The translations under genes were made by a program, and so were the position numbers. A DNA stretch of 64,000 bases, taken from the NCBI GenBank assembly GCA_029718625.1, contig CM056383.1:65038849-65102848 (forward strand), in the 5' to 3' direction. Positions 33,714 to 46,231 of the stretch are shown here, in pieces (position 1 is the stretch's first letter; every line of letters starts with the position of its first letter). The notes under the pieces are model-generated. The model was not told the origin of the DNA, did no database searches, and saw nothing but the letters and a program-made list of their open reading frames with translations. The DNA comes from Synaphobranchus kaupii. Lineage: Eukaryota > Chordata > Actinopteri > Anguilliformes > Synaphobranchidae.

Positions 33714-35480
33714 GATATATGTGTTAGTTAAAAACACACAAGCATGTTGCAGCAATCGGGTGGGCTTGACATTCTGATTGATGCTTTCCTTGGGTTTAAA
33801 AATGACAAGAAGTACCATTTATCACCACTGGTATACTGTGCTTATATGATTATATTGTGCACAAAAAATCCAATAATTGACTAAATAACTCAATGAAAAC
33901 TCTCCTGCCACAACAGCCTCGCATTGTGCAGTTCACTTTTTGCAACAGAGTGTAATTCTTCCAAACAGTCGTTGGAGATACTGGGCTACAGAAACACCGA
34001 ACAGAGCAAAAATAATCTCTGCACTTAAGAAGAGAATGGGCTGATGTTCCTAGCGGAAGACAGGGAGGTTTAATTTTGCCGCCTGCGGCAGGAACACAGA
34101 TGTGTTAGAGTGTTTTCCGCGGGCACGCGGCGTAGTTTTCCTTTTGACAGCTAATAAGGTTATTTACATTAAAGTGCCTCGGGGGACGAGACGTTGGTCC
34201 CTGCCTTATTGCTTCTGAGACGCTATTGTTACGAGATGAGACACGTCTCAGACATTAGGGCGTCGTCCATACGGTCACTCTTGTTTTATTGCACTTGTGT
34301 TGTACTGAACACCACGGTATTTTACTGGCATTAATTAACAATCATCTTTGCCCGGTAACTATTGTCCATGAGCAATGCAAAGTATCCAAAGTCATTACAT
34401 TTTAGGTAGCGTTAAGGAATGTCCCATTAACAAATTGATATTGAAGTCTTCATGAATGCTGCTTGTTGCTTTTTGGGGAAGGGGATGGGGGAGGGGGGGG
34501 GGGGCTGCTTTGAGATTAAAGATCCCCAGGCAGATGACACTCAGGAGAAATCTCTCCTGCCAGTGCTGTGCTACCTTAAAGCTGCAAGCTAAACTCAGGG
34601 GCTGCTGATTTATTATCGGGACTGAGACATTGGTTTCCCGGTTACGTGATTTCCAGTCTTCGTAGCCATTTGCTGTATTGGGCGGGGGCTTGTTCTGATA
34701 TGTTTTTCCACCCCCGAGTGCTTCACAAGAAATTGAATGCGCTGCTTTGCCCAGGATTGAATGTGTGAGGCGTTGGCACACAGCGAGATTTTGCAGCTAG
34801 TTTATTTTGGCTCACTCTCGCTAGTGGGCCCTACCCATTAAATTGGCAAGTGCCAGATGCTCGAAACGACGACCGCCCGTTGAAAATCTCGAAAATCTAA
34901 TTTTGCAGGTATCTAAAATGTTTCCCCTGAAACTATTTTAACTAAGTTAACTGTCTATGGGTATATAGATATATTAGAAAATGATTGTGCTCAATGCACA
35001 CTGAATGATTTTGGATACCCTTTTCTCCGTACCGCAGGCATTGAGTATCATTCCTGAATACTGAATTTTCTGAATACACAGAGAGTTCTGCTGCCATGCA
35101 ATTGACTACTTTCCCCTGCAGTCATTACACCTTTCCTGATATTTTCAAGGAAATGCTTTCAGAATTAGTTACTATAAACTGATGTCCTGATATAAAATCT
35201 TCTTTCTGTAAAAATCTACAATACGGCCGTGGTGTCGGGTACGATAACAAGTGCAAAGAGAACGGCTTTATTCTCTTTTGAACTTTTAACTGACGTCATG
35301 GAAGCATTCTGACCGTACGTGCTGTGCGGTAATGGTTCATGTGGCAGTCAGGGTCTCGCGTTCTGTTTGCTACATGTTTGCTTTCACGGTACATTGTGAA
35401 AATGATTGATAGCTGCTATGTTATGGGAAGGATGTCCTTCGTCTTATCTATTCTGTAGTTGCTGCGATGGCCTTTTCCGT
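33714..35480. other. Intronic sequence, no supported gene
   Basis: A minus-strand frame at 34395-34781 (128 codons) is open and contains a protein-like stretch near NGYEDWKSRNRETNVSV, but part of it is encoded by a G-run (34492-34503) and I find no family match. GC-rich 34090-34260 could be regulatory. Confidence 0.35.
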
Positions 35481-35484
35481 ATGC

Positions 35485-35541
35485 ACTTATTGTACGTCAC
35501 TTTGGATAAAAGCGTCTGCTAAATTACTGTAATGTAAACGT
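35485..35541 (+). repeat. V-SINE/L2-type 3' tail fragment
   Basis: cactttggataaaagcgtct followed by gctaaattactgtaatgtaa matches the tail of the SINE at 29144-29380. The tRNA-like head is absent. Confidence 0.7.
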
Positions 35542-35869
35542 AATATAATTGATAAATTACACTTTGGAGTGCTCCGGCGAAAGGCTTCTTTCCTGTGCGT
35601 CGCATCAAGTCCTCTCCCTCACACGATCGCAGCCACTCCTCAGCCATCCTTCACAGCACCGCAGTCCACCGTATCTTTTAAGACCAGCTTTCACACAATT
35701 AAAATACCTCAAGTGTATTTTCGCCACTTTAGACCTCTGCTTACGGTTTTCTTGGCACCTGGCGGCTGCTGGAACCAGCCTCAGATCACGCATCAAAGCA
35801 GGACACATAGAGGACAAAGCCGACCTGCAGATATGAATACAATCAAGCCTTTGTCCACGCTGATACAAT

Positions 35870-36290
35870 CAGCGGGGCTGTGGCAGCCTGTGAGCCGCAG
35901 TCGGGAAGACAGATAACTTTTTAACTGATAATCGTTCGACTTATTATAATATCTTTTGTGATAAATAGTCGAGCTGATTTTTAGCACGGTAGCGGCGGTA
36001 ATTGTGTCAAACCTCGCGGCATTACCGTTGCGCACACGCAATGCTCTTCATTAATATCGGTGGCTGAGATAAAAGGGATTTACTAACCAAAATGATTAAA
36101 AATGAACAAAAGGCCAACTGTTGTTTTCATTTCCATAATAAATGAAGTGATTTCACGTGATGTGCACGGAGGTGCTGCCACTTTAGATGCAATTGAGTAA
36201 ACAGGAGTCGGCGGCTAATTTATGATGCTTATTTAAATTAGTATTTTTGTTTTTCATGCAGAACAATTAAAATTGGATGCAAGATATTCA
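35870..36290. promoter_or_regulatory. Candidate conserved non-coding element
   Basis: Repeat-free and motif-rich: gctgagataaaag (GATA type), ttcacgtgatg (CACGTG E-box), ggctaatttatgatg and gaacaattaaaa (homeodomain/SOX-like). I suggest it as an intronic enhancer candidate purely from composition and motifs. Confidence 0.25.
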
Positions 36291-37016
36291 TTGGTTTCAA
36301 GGTAAATTCTGTGCTTTTCCTTATGGGCCAGTACAACAGTAAGGCTTTTGTTTATTTATTAGACACAGGCTCTGCGTCTCAGTGGTGACTTGCTCTAATC
36401 ATATTTTTTTAATAAATACACACACTGCCTAAACTATGACTCTAAATAAGACTCTAAATCAAAGCACTTATATCACCAATTGCATCATTGGGATGATGTA
36501 CGTACCTTTCTAAACATACACGGTACAACTGGTATTTTACCTCTGGACAAAAGTGATTGAAAAATCTAAATGCATAACATTTTGCAATGGCAGTGAAGAA
36601 GGTGGGCTGTGCATTCACATTTACATTGTGCTATGGTTGACCTCTTAATTGACGCCCTTTTTAAATGCAGTGCGTCCGTTTGGATTTCAGGCTCACCACG
36701 GTTTCAGGCTCCGGGGTAGTTTAATAAAAAAATTGAATTTCACATTCGGTGCATTGCTGTACAGATTATAAACACTAATATCAATTAACTTCTTCCCTCT
36801 AAGACAAGGCAGCTTGCCAAATCACATTATCATATCATCAGCCCCAGACTAGAGCAGTTGTAACCTCACACGCTTCACATTCTGTGGCTCGCTAAGAATA
36901 GTGTTCTGGCACAAGCAGCACTGGGCCACGTACTGTACAGAGAAAGCGCCACTCCCTCGTTAACCTTGTATAAACACGCTAAATCAGTATTCCATTTGCT
37001 TAGTCCCCATGTCATA

Positions 37017-38174
37017 CGGTGAGCGCCATCATTCATTGGACAGTGACACATTTTTTTTGTTATTTCAGTTCTGTACTCTAGCACTTTTACAATGACAGTG
37101 AGGTTGAAGTGCAGACTGTCACGTTTAATTTGAGGGTATTTTCATCCATATCGGATGAACCGTTTAGAAATTATAGAACCTTTCGTACATAGTCCCCCCC
37201 ATTTTCGGGTATCAAAACATATTGGACAGTTTAACATAATGTAGAATAAATAATCATTTTAAATATTTGGTCACATATCCTTTGCATGCATTGATTTCCT
37301 GATGTCTGTGACCCAACAACATCAATTCTCTTGATATCTTATTTTCAGGTACTAGTTACAAGCGATAGTATAACTTCTCCGCATTTGAATGGATCTCTAT
37401 GGGAATTGGGGGGTGGGACTAGATTTAGCCGTAAATTATGCTGGAACAGTATGAAATAATGTTGTTGGCGAAATGGCTGTAAGTCATCAAGGGTCTGAGG
37501 TATCAAACGAGCCTTAAACCATCACTCTGCTGCCAGACATGCAGTAGATATGGATGGATCACTTTAAGGGTTGTTTCTCCTGACAAATTGTTCTATTGAA
37601 CTCTATGGAAAAATAAGTCAGGAGAAGAAACCCTTCAAGTTATCCATCCATATCTACTGCATATCTGGCAGCGGAGTGATGGTTTAAGGCTTGTTTGATA
37701 CGTCAGACCCTGCATGACTTAGAGCCATTTAGCCAACCATGTGTTCCATACTGTTCCAGTGTAATTTACAGCTAAATCTAGTCACACCCCCCAATTCCCA
37801 TAGAGATCCATTCAAATGCAGAGAGGTTATAGTATCACTTGTAGGAGTACCAGAAAATAAGATATCAAGAGTCTTTTGATATTGTTGGGTCACAGACATC
37901 AGGAAGTTATGGCATGCAAAGGATATGCGACCAAATATAAGAAATGATTACTTTATCCTACATTATGTTAAACTGTCCAATATTTTTTAATGGGGGGGGG
38001 GGGGGGGGGGGGGGCTATGTACAAAGGTTTCTATAATTTCTAAACAGTTCATTCGATATGGATAAAAATCAAATTAATGCTGACAGTCTGCACTTCAACC
38101 TCATTATCATTTTATCCTTTCAAACTTAAAGTGCTAGAGTACAGAACCGAAATAACAAAAAGTGGTGCTCACTG
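37017..38174. mobile_element. Full-length 1.16-kb foldback Tc1-derived element
   Basis: TA at 37015-37016 and 38175-38176 flank ends cggtgagcgcc and (inverse) cagtgagcacc. The whole element is one long inverted repeat centred near 37600. Nested from outside in: terminal arms (ttgttatttcagttctgtac, aggttgaagtgcagactgtc), a Tc1 transposase C-terminal remnant in both arms (gggtcacagacatcaggaag), and the core repeat with its central hairpin (ctcctgacaaattgttctat). A G-run of about 23 sits in the right arm (37993-38015), a shorter C-run in the left. No transposase coding capacity. Confidence 0.85.
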
Positions 38175-38443
38175 TATATGAAAAAATCATCACCTTCAAA
38201 CACATGTCTATTTTGATCTATATTTTAGATTAAAATAGGTTATATTTATCCATCTGCAGATCTTTGTGTTGTTTCAGACCAAAGAAACCAGGTGAGGTGA
38301 TAACTGTGTGATCGAGAACTTTAATTGATTAATTAAAGGTGTGGATGTGGACTTTCTGTTCTTTGTTCACAATGCAAGAGTGTTGCAAGTGTTTTTGCTA
38401 CATCTGTTCCTCACAACAATGGCTTAGGTGACGTATGACACCA

Positions 38444-39886
38444 GGGGCCCTATCTTACACCAGGTTAAATAACAAGTGATGTTGCGCCCATAGCAAGTGA
38501 ACTGGGCGTGTTGGTCTTAAGATGAGGTGTGGCCAGGATTATTTTTGGCGTATTGCTATCTTGAGCCAGCAGAAAGCGATTGCGCTAAAACCACCAAAAA
38601 CCTGGTTTAAAGTAATGTAGCAGTTGTTTACATGCTATTTTAACGGCGCATATAAGTGCGTCTACATAGGCGTGTGCACAACGCGCGTACACCCTCCTGT
38701 CTGTTACACACCGGGGCGTGCACAAGCATGACTAAAAATATCAAGATTACAATGTGAAATATTATTATTGTGTAGGCTATATCAAAAAATCCATAATAAT
38801 AAAAGGGTCCATTGGTCAAAGACCACATACCTGTCCCTCAGCGAAGGGGAATGCCGCATTAAATTGCTTTCAGCCCACTCCATCAACATCCAGGCAATGT
38901 GCGAGGGTACGTGTAAGGTTACATGTATAGACTATTCGCAATTATCCTGGATCAAGCTATGACTTAGCATATATTTGCAAATAATTCCTGTAATCTTCTG
39001 GGGGGACAGTCTTCTGTTACGGGACAATGGCCATCCATTAAAAAGGAGCTGATAACACCTAAAGCCTAATGCGCAAATTGTCATTTACACCTAATGCGTG
39101 AATTGTCATTCAATGGAAAACTTGTGCACTGCAATAGAAGGACAGAAAATGCGCTTCACATGTCATTAGACTACAGTACAGCTCTGTTCATCTAAGCCTA
39201 CAGCCTGTAAGTAAATAGAATGGTTTTGACTGAAAAAAGTTCAAAACCTTGTCCAGTGAATATTGCATTTATTGTTTTTCAAATATAGTTTCGTCTTTCA
39301 CATGTTTTTAATTACAGTGACCAGGCTTCCATACTCTCAGCTTATTAAACCTGATTTCACCTGTTACAGGCCTACTATAACTAAACAAAACAATTGTAAA
39401 GAGAACAATTAATTCACAATTAATTTTAATGCCATTCTTTGCATGTGCGCAGGAGCAGGTCTGTTTCGCCTGCTTTAAATTGCACTTTTCACGGTTTTCC
39501 CGGGAAAGTGGACTTGTTTTTAAAGCATTAGCTGCTAGTAAAACGCGTTGGTCACATTTCCATAAGCAGGACATTATAAAACAAGTGAAAATATGCGTGG
39601 ACTTCTGGGTTGCCAACCTGACAGCTTTATTGTATTTAGTGTCATCATTAAGGCAAAATAACGGTATTATGTTATTAATCAATATTAGAATGCAGGTAAT
39701 GAACGTGACGCCCAAGACACACCTATAACTAATGAAGAGACTAGGTTCGGCCCATTTGCACGTTGCGCTGTGTTTAGTGCTCAAAAATCACGCCGTCAAA
39801 CTAGCAAAAGTGGACTTGGACACACCCTAAATGCACTTTACGCCATGCGTTTAGACAAAGCGTTAAGATCGCCAAGATAGAGCCCC
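38444..39886 (+). mobile_element. PIF/Harbinger-like element, decayed
   Basis: Ends ggggccctatctt and aagatagagcccc form 13-bp inverted repeats with one mismatch, a terminus I associate with fish Harbinger families. Near 38868-38925 the plus frame reads SAHSINIQAMCEGTCKV, like the HSINVQ..CD motif of Harbinger transposases, but the frame is broken soon after. 1443 bp, internally degraded. The minus-strand frame at 39308-39784 has no recognisable domain. Confidence 0.6.
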
Positions 39887-41130
39887 AGCTGTTATGAGTG
39901 AGAGTTAAGCAATTCCTCCCATCGACATTGTGGCTGGAAGCATGCAAAATAATCATTAGCCCACATAAGAGGAAGCACAAGAGAAACAACCGCTTCTCTC
40001 TCTCACTTGTCACACATGCATTTGTGCCTCCACATCACATAGAATATTTTTTTTCCATCAGCATAAAATAACTTAGTTTAACTTGGAAAGGTTTTAAATT
40101 GGTGAAAAAGTTTTGTATTAAAATATAAACTCAAGACCCTACTTATTATACGGAAATGACATGCCATAATAAACTCTAAATATTAACTTGAATGTAAAGG
40201 TACACTATATACACTGGCCATTTGATGTCAATGCTAATAAAATATTCAGGTGTGCATACAGAGTATTAAGTATGATAAAAATCCAAGGAAAAATTCCCTG
40301 TCTCGAAAAATTATCCCAATTAAGCCTAATGACATCTCTGGTACGTCAGCAAATGCCAGCTGTTGCCCATTCACTTTGTGTCCTTCTAAGCCAGTAATCC
40401 AATGTGTTCAAGGTGTTTTCTCCAGGAATATGTCAGAAAAATGACTTGAATATATTATCCAATTAGCAACTGTGTTTACTTTCCTTGTTGTAGTCAAGCA
40501 ACCCCATTCTGCATTCTGTGCCTGCATACTCCTGTGTCTATTCACGTGTATTTAAATCAGGGTTGTACTATGAGGATCAATCTTTTTCAAAACTGCATTA
40601 CAAACTATCCTCTTAATTACTTAATTAACCTAGTCGGTTATTTTCTATTTACATAAAAGCTGTGATAATTGGAGAAAATATTTTATTGTGGCACATTCAT
40701 CAAAAGCATAAAGGCACAGTTTACTTTCAGTTTTTTCTAATATTATTTCGGTTTTTGTGTATGTTTTTGATTGGTCAAAGACAGCTGTTGTGTGCAATGA
40801 GATACCTTTTAGATATTTACCTAAGGGGGTCACGGGAGGTTCCTGCTCTAACAAAAAATATACACTTCAAGTCACCCCAGAGCAGCTCGTACAGCGCCTT
40901 CAGAGGTTGTATGTGTGTGTATTACTTGGAAACTACATTTCATCTTGTTTTTAGTTGCCCATTTTCTATGGCACAGCCAACCTCTCAAGGCAGCTACGGT
41001 GCCATCTGAGAATTGAGAAAGAAAGAAGAACTGGCACAAAGTATAAAAATGTATGTTTACGTTTAAAATTCTTAATGAATGCTATAAAATGTATCTGTTC
41101 ATATGCATAGCTTCTGGAAACACAACATCA
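39887..41130. other. Intronic sequence, nothing recognised
   Basis: AT-rich with no repeat end or exon that I can support. Confidence 0.35.
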
Positions 41131-41134
41131 CTTT

Positions 41135-41312
41135 TTTTAGACCACAAATCCCAGAATGCCCCCGATACCAGTGTAAAGCAGGCTGGTCATCAGAAACTTC
41201 TGCAAGTATCCACAATATCCTACAGTGCACATAAAACCTGTCTAGGACAATTGAAAACAAGGTAAAAACTTTAAATAACATCAAAAACCCCAGGTGAATT
41301 GTCCCTTTAAAG
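41135..41312. repeat. MITE-like fragment ending in ...gtccctttaa
   Basis: Starts near accacaaatcccagaatgcc and ends ggtgaattgtccctttaa, a TTAA-bounded end common in fish MITEs. The left TTAA end was not found. Confidence 0.35.
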
Positions 41313-41663
41313 TGAACAACAACTAGCTTGTTCATACTCTTGTAAAATAATGAATAATGTCATGACAGACTAACTGGATTTTAACCATACCACAGTACCT
41401 CTTCAGGTTCTGTAAAGCTAAATGTATTAGAATGTGTGGTGCGGCTTAGTAAAATGTACAGCATAATATTCTCAGAAACATATCAATAAATGAAAAAAAA
41501 TGAAGTATAAAACGACATAAATACACTAGATCACATAATATGTTACTTGGAGTGTTTCACATGCATTGAAACCTCATAGACAATGATGTAATCAAAAATC
41601 TTCCGTTCAAAAGGGACATGTTCAAAATATGTCACTGACTGGAGGTCAAAGCCACCTAAATCA

Positions 41664-41813
41664 GTGTTTCCCAAAGTGGGGGGCACAGAGAAACAACGGG
41701 GGGGGGGGGGGGTTTGGTGTGCGGTGAGAGTTCAAGAAAAAACCACAGCAATGGGGGTCTTTCTTTTTACCAATTACAAAAGGGGGGCTAACCAAAAAGT
41801 TTGAGAACCACAA
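41664..41813. mobile_element. hAT-like MITE
   Basis: The left end cagtgtttcccaaagtgggg and right end aagtttgagaaccac are inverted and of hAT type. The interior has a G-run (41699-41713). No clear 8-bp duplication. Confidence 0.5.
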
Positions 41814-42329
41814 ACAATGAATCGTACGGATAAAGTTGAAGGGTAAACCACAATGGGAACAGTAAAAAGATGGCAGCTGTTCACTATCTCTTCTGTACCA
41901 CGCTGGGGAAACACACAGACCGGGCAAACAGAGCTGGGCATCTCAATCCGCCTTTCATCAGCTGCTAGGGAGGACCAAATAAAGTCGGGGCCTAAATATG
42001 AAACTCCCAGTGTCTGAGTTAGCAAAAACAAATGTGCGTTGGTGGCACCAAATGGCGGATACGATGTCACACATACAAAAACCGACTGCAGACCGAGAAG
42101 GAAAGACGTATCGATGATATGTTCAGTTTTTTTTTATGGTTGTTTTTGGTTTTGCAGTTCATGCTGTAGTTACTTTAAATGAAATCAAAGAAGAAATAAT
42201 TATAGCGCATTTGTGTCGCCACAAAAAACGATGCAGTTATTCAGATAATCACATACGTGAAAAACCAGGAAAAGACAAAAGACTTGGGGAAGCTCCTTTC
42301 TCACAGGAAATGACAGAATATTTAGCAAC

Positions 42330-42420
42330 GTTAAGTTAAGTTATACTTTATTGACTCCGTGGGGGTAATTTGTCCTCTGCATTTGACCCATCCTAACTAG
42401 CGCTGCAGCGCCGGGGACCA
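42330..42420. repeat. Fish LINE-tail-like fragment
   Basis: gttaagttaagttatacttt, then attgactccgtgggggtaat and cctctgcatttgacccatcc resemble a widespread fish retrotransposon 3' end with a short tandem tail. Family not resolved. Confidence 0.45.
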
Positions 42421-42839
42421 GTTTCAGTTATTGGACAATGTTAAGAAATAAAAGTAAAAAATCACCTGGATGCCTGCAAATTCAACAGTGTGCTTCAGAA
42501 AAAACCGGAATTGCATCTCTTTGTGAAACACAAATGCAAAATAATTTCTCGATTTGGATGAAATAGATGAGTCAACCAACCTGCAAGCCAGCTAGTCTTC
42601 ACATTTTGAAAATGAGTGCCCAGTGAAGGGGAACTGTAAGACTCTTCCTCTTTGACAAAAAACCAAGCAAATATACAACCGGAAAACCTTGGGCCGCCTG
42701 TCTTCGCCCACATGTTGTTAAGACGTCTTTCCGAAGAGATATTTTAACCGTGAAAAATGGCTTCATTTTTCTCCTAACAAGGATTAGGTGAATTCTATTA
42801 CCTTCACATTAAGGAGAAAAATTTGGACTAAATGGAGTC

Positions 42840-43030
42840 CTATTTATAATGCGGCACAGAGCCCCCTATGTAAGATCCAATGAATTTAGCTTCCCTTTAA
42901 TCACAGGCAACCCACGCTCTTTCTGTCTGCTTTCAGGATGATTAAGGCAAATAAAAATTCATAGCATCTGATTAATCCTTCCTTCTCATTAAATGTAGCG
43001 GGAAAAAACCCACGGGGTTATCTACAATAT
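42840..43030. promoter_or_regulatory. Candidate conserved non-coding element
   Basis: Repeat-free block with cctttaatcacaggcaaccc, aggatgattaaggcaaataa and ctgattaatcct (several homeodomain-type TAAT sites). Proposed from motif density only. Confidence 0.2.
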
Positions 43031-44640
43031 CTACACCCGGTATGAAATATCAATATGATTTTAATTCTAGGCATACAGAAAAGATGGGAGGAAAGTGTAT
43101 ACCCAGATTTTCTAGTTGCTATCTTTGCTGAAATTAAGGTATCCACCGGTATTATAATCCTCTCGACATTAGGTCACACTATGGCGTGCTTAAAATATAA
43201 GATGCTGATATTTCCTGTCCTTCAAATTGCAACAACCAGTGGGATATTTCAGGAAGGACTAACAAGTCAGCTGTCAAACTCTTCTACATATTGTGGAACA
43301 ATTCAGGCTTTTCAGGATCACGAAACAACCTTAATTTAATGGCGGGGTAATGCCAGGTTCTTAAACTGGTTACCCATGTATCCTGGCTATGCGTTTAAAC
43401 AGCCATAGTCCCGTCCGTTGACATCGGATTTCCTGCATTAAAAAAAAAACTTAACTCACTTTCAGAGGGATCACATTGCAACAGGGGCTGTAATATAGTG
43501 CTGAAAAAACATTTAATCAAAATATAATGATTATCTTAATTATATTCTATATCATTCAAAGGTTTGACATGCGTACGGAGTTAGTTGATTGAACAACCTT
43601 GGTAGTTGGATTATATAAATAGATGTTGTGAAATGACTGACTAAATTGACACCAGTTATACTGATGTGAGCATGAATTTTTAAAAACATCAGGAAATACA
43701 TCCCTGTGGCCTAACTTTGGCCTAACTAAACATCTTCCTGCAAGGCAGTCACTCTGTGCTGGGAAAAAAAATGCAATTTAATTGATTTGATTTTTACATG
43801 CCCCTAAATCGCCCATAATTTCACTAGTTAAATATTTGGAAAATGGACACTTGTGGATGTCAAAATTTATCAGCAATAAAGACAAGCTCTGCATTAAGCT
43901 CGGTATGTCCCAGCAACTGAATCCTTGGGAAATTGGAAACTCTACCGAAGTTTAAATGGCGTTGCTGGTGATCCAAAATTGAACAGAAGAGAACATGGTT
44001 ACAGTTTGATCTGCAACGCAGCAGACTGAAAGGCTCATTGCACTATTTAGGTTTGTTTTCAATTTGCCTGTATTAACCTGAAGACTGCTCATATGATTTT
44101 TTTCCCCCAATGACATTTAATTCATACTGCCCAAGGTTCAATTTGGAAAACTCGCTTCGACATTCTCATACACTTTATACATTTCTGTACACTGTGCATA
44201 TTGACTTCTTTTGTTTACCTTCCTTGGGCAAACATCACTTCATATACTACAAAACATTTTTGATGTGAATGGGCTCAATACCTTTCACAAATTGAAATAA
44301 ATATATTCTTACCCCGGTTAGGTATGGGGCCCTTGATTCTATTCTGTACTTTTATTCAAAGGAAACATGCTTCAATTTATGAAAACTAAACACAACAGCA
44401 ATAAATAAACTGTACCTCTTTGGGTTGGCAAACAGGTAGACTGTATTTATTGTTTCTTTGTTTAGATCTGTGTTAAACCTTACACATAACGTTATTTAAG
44501 TTCCGTGCATTTGATGCATTGAACAAAGTGTGATTCAAGTGTGAAATAAAAAAATAAAAAAATGTTCATGTCTTTTTAAATACTGAAAAGACACAACAAC
44601 AACAAAAAAAAAAAAACATGAATCTCATTGAATGAATAGT
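43031..44640. other. Intronic sequence, nothing recognised
   Basis: AT-rich with no supported coding or repeat feature apart from short A runs (44600-44616). Confidence 0.35.
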
Positions 44641-44643
44641 CAT

Positions 44644-44691
44644 ATTTTAACATTTCATATTCATCAGCAGATGAATATGAAATGTTAAAAT
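44644..44691. repeat. Perfect 22-bp hairpin with a 4-base loop
   Basis: attttaacatttcatattca plus tc (44644-44665), loop agca, and the exact reverse complement at 44670-44691. No obvious target duplication. Confidence 0.85.
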
Positions 44692-45293
44692 GGGTCAAGC
44701 CATCAGTTCTCTTGATACAAAAATAGAACTTTGAAGCAAATTCCCTGATATAAAAAGTATGCACTCCCATAAAAACAGATATCATGGTTCATGACCATGT
44801 GCATATACAAAACACAAATATTGGGAAGTGTTCTGCAAAAGCATAGAAACCAGTGGGATAAAAGGAAATATTTGGATCTCTGCCTGGGACTAAATCCCAC
44901 TTGGAATTTAAATGCCTCGCTCCTTCCCTCTCTGCAGGAAAGAAGTGACTGGCTTGACAACAAGTAGGCCTCTTTTGCTGTCCAGTATCCCTGGGTCAGT
45001 GTGGGATTGAGCTGGCCAAACCTCATTCTAATTATCACGCCTGTTATGAGACAACTTCCAGCCAAATTGCCTTGCTGGAAGGCCCCTCATTGCGTGATGA
45101 ATGTTCTTACTTGTATTTGTTTGTTAACGCTGTTTGTTTGTACTTTTTTAAACTTATGTGTTAATAAATAAAGGTGTTAACTTAAATAGTGCATTCACAC
45201 TCTTTTCTCACATTGAACACATTTACTTCTGCATCCTGTTCTATTCCTTGTTGTCTGGTCCCCTTGTCAAGGTGAAATCAAAAATTAATCTTA

Positions 45294-46231
45294 AAGTGAT
45301 ACTGCAGTCAAAATACTGATACTGCAGTCAACCGACTTTTTCATGTTAAAAACCGATGTTTTGGGTTAGACTATGATCATACACAACAGTTTTTATCCGA
45401 AAATGTCATATTGCGTCGAAGCGGGTGTCGTCTGAGTTTCTGTGTCGGCTTATCACGCGCTGCATTTCCAGGGATTCCTGACGTCCCGAAATCCTTAGCA
45501 TAAAAATAGGTGGAGTCTCAGCTAGTAAAGTGAGCAGAGAGCTCCATGGCAGAGAGCAGGAAGGGGGCTGAGTCAGTTCACCAAGACACACNNNNNNNNN
45601 NNNNNNNNNNNNNNNNNNNNNNNNNNNNNNNNNNNNNNNNNNNNNNNNNNNNNNNNNNNNNNNNNNNNNNNNNNNNNNNNNNNNNNNNNNNNNNNNNNNN
45701 NNNNNNNNNNNNNNNNNNNNNNNNNNNNNNNNNNNNNNNNNNNNNNNNNNNNNNNNNNNNNNNNNNNNNNNNNNNNNNNNNNNNNNNNNNNNNNNNNNNN
45801 NNNNNNNNNNNNNNNNNNNNNNNNNNNNNNNNNNNNNNNNNNNNNNNNNNNNNNNNNNNNNNNNNNNNNNNNNNNNNNNNNNNNNNNNNNNNNNNNNNNN
45901 NNNNNNNNNNNNNNNNNNNNNNNNNNNNNNNNNNNNNNNNNNNNNNNNNNNNNNNNNNNNNNNNNNNNNNNNNNNNNNNNNNNNNNNNNNNNNNNNNNNN
46001 NNNNNNNNNNNNNNNNNNNNNNNNNNNNNNNNNNNNNNNNNNNNNNNNNNNNNNNNNNNNNNNNNNNNNNNNNNNNNNNNNNNNNNNNNNNACACCCTTT
46101 CACTCATTGACTGTATGAATATTCATAATATGACCTTGTGGCATCATCGTCATATATCCACACCTACCCACGGTTCCAAGTTCAAATTGAAGCTGTAAAA
46201 AAGGTCTTAGAAAAGCGATTGCAGTATCACT
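45294..46231. mobile_element. TTAA-type element interrupted by the assembly gap
   Basis: TTAA at 45291-45294 leads into agtgatactgcagtc, and the right end gattgcagtatcact is its inverse with one mismatch. The motif tactgcagtca is repeated at the left end. The interior contains the 500-N gap, so length and coding content are unknown. Confidence 0.45.
45592..46091. other. Assembly gap (500 N)
   Basis: Exactly 500 undetermined bases, a placeholder length. Open frames spanning it are artefacts. Confidence 0.99.

Noticed and set aside
34395..34781. 128-codon minus-strand frame with a protein-like stretch
   Set aside because: Partly encoded by a long G-run and low-complexity sequence; no recognised domain and only weak splice-like signals.
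45406..46118. Long frames of 176-233 codons on both strands
   Set aside because: They consist almost entirely of undetermined bases across the N gap.
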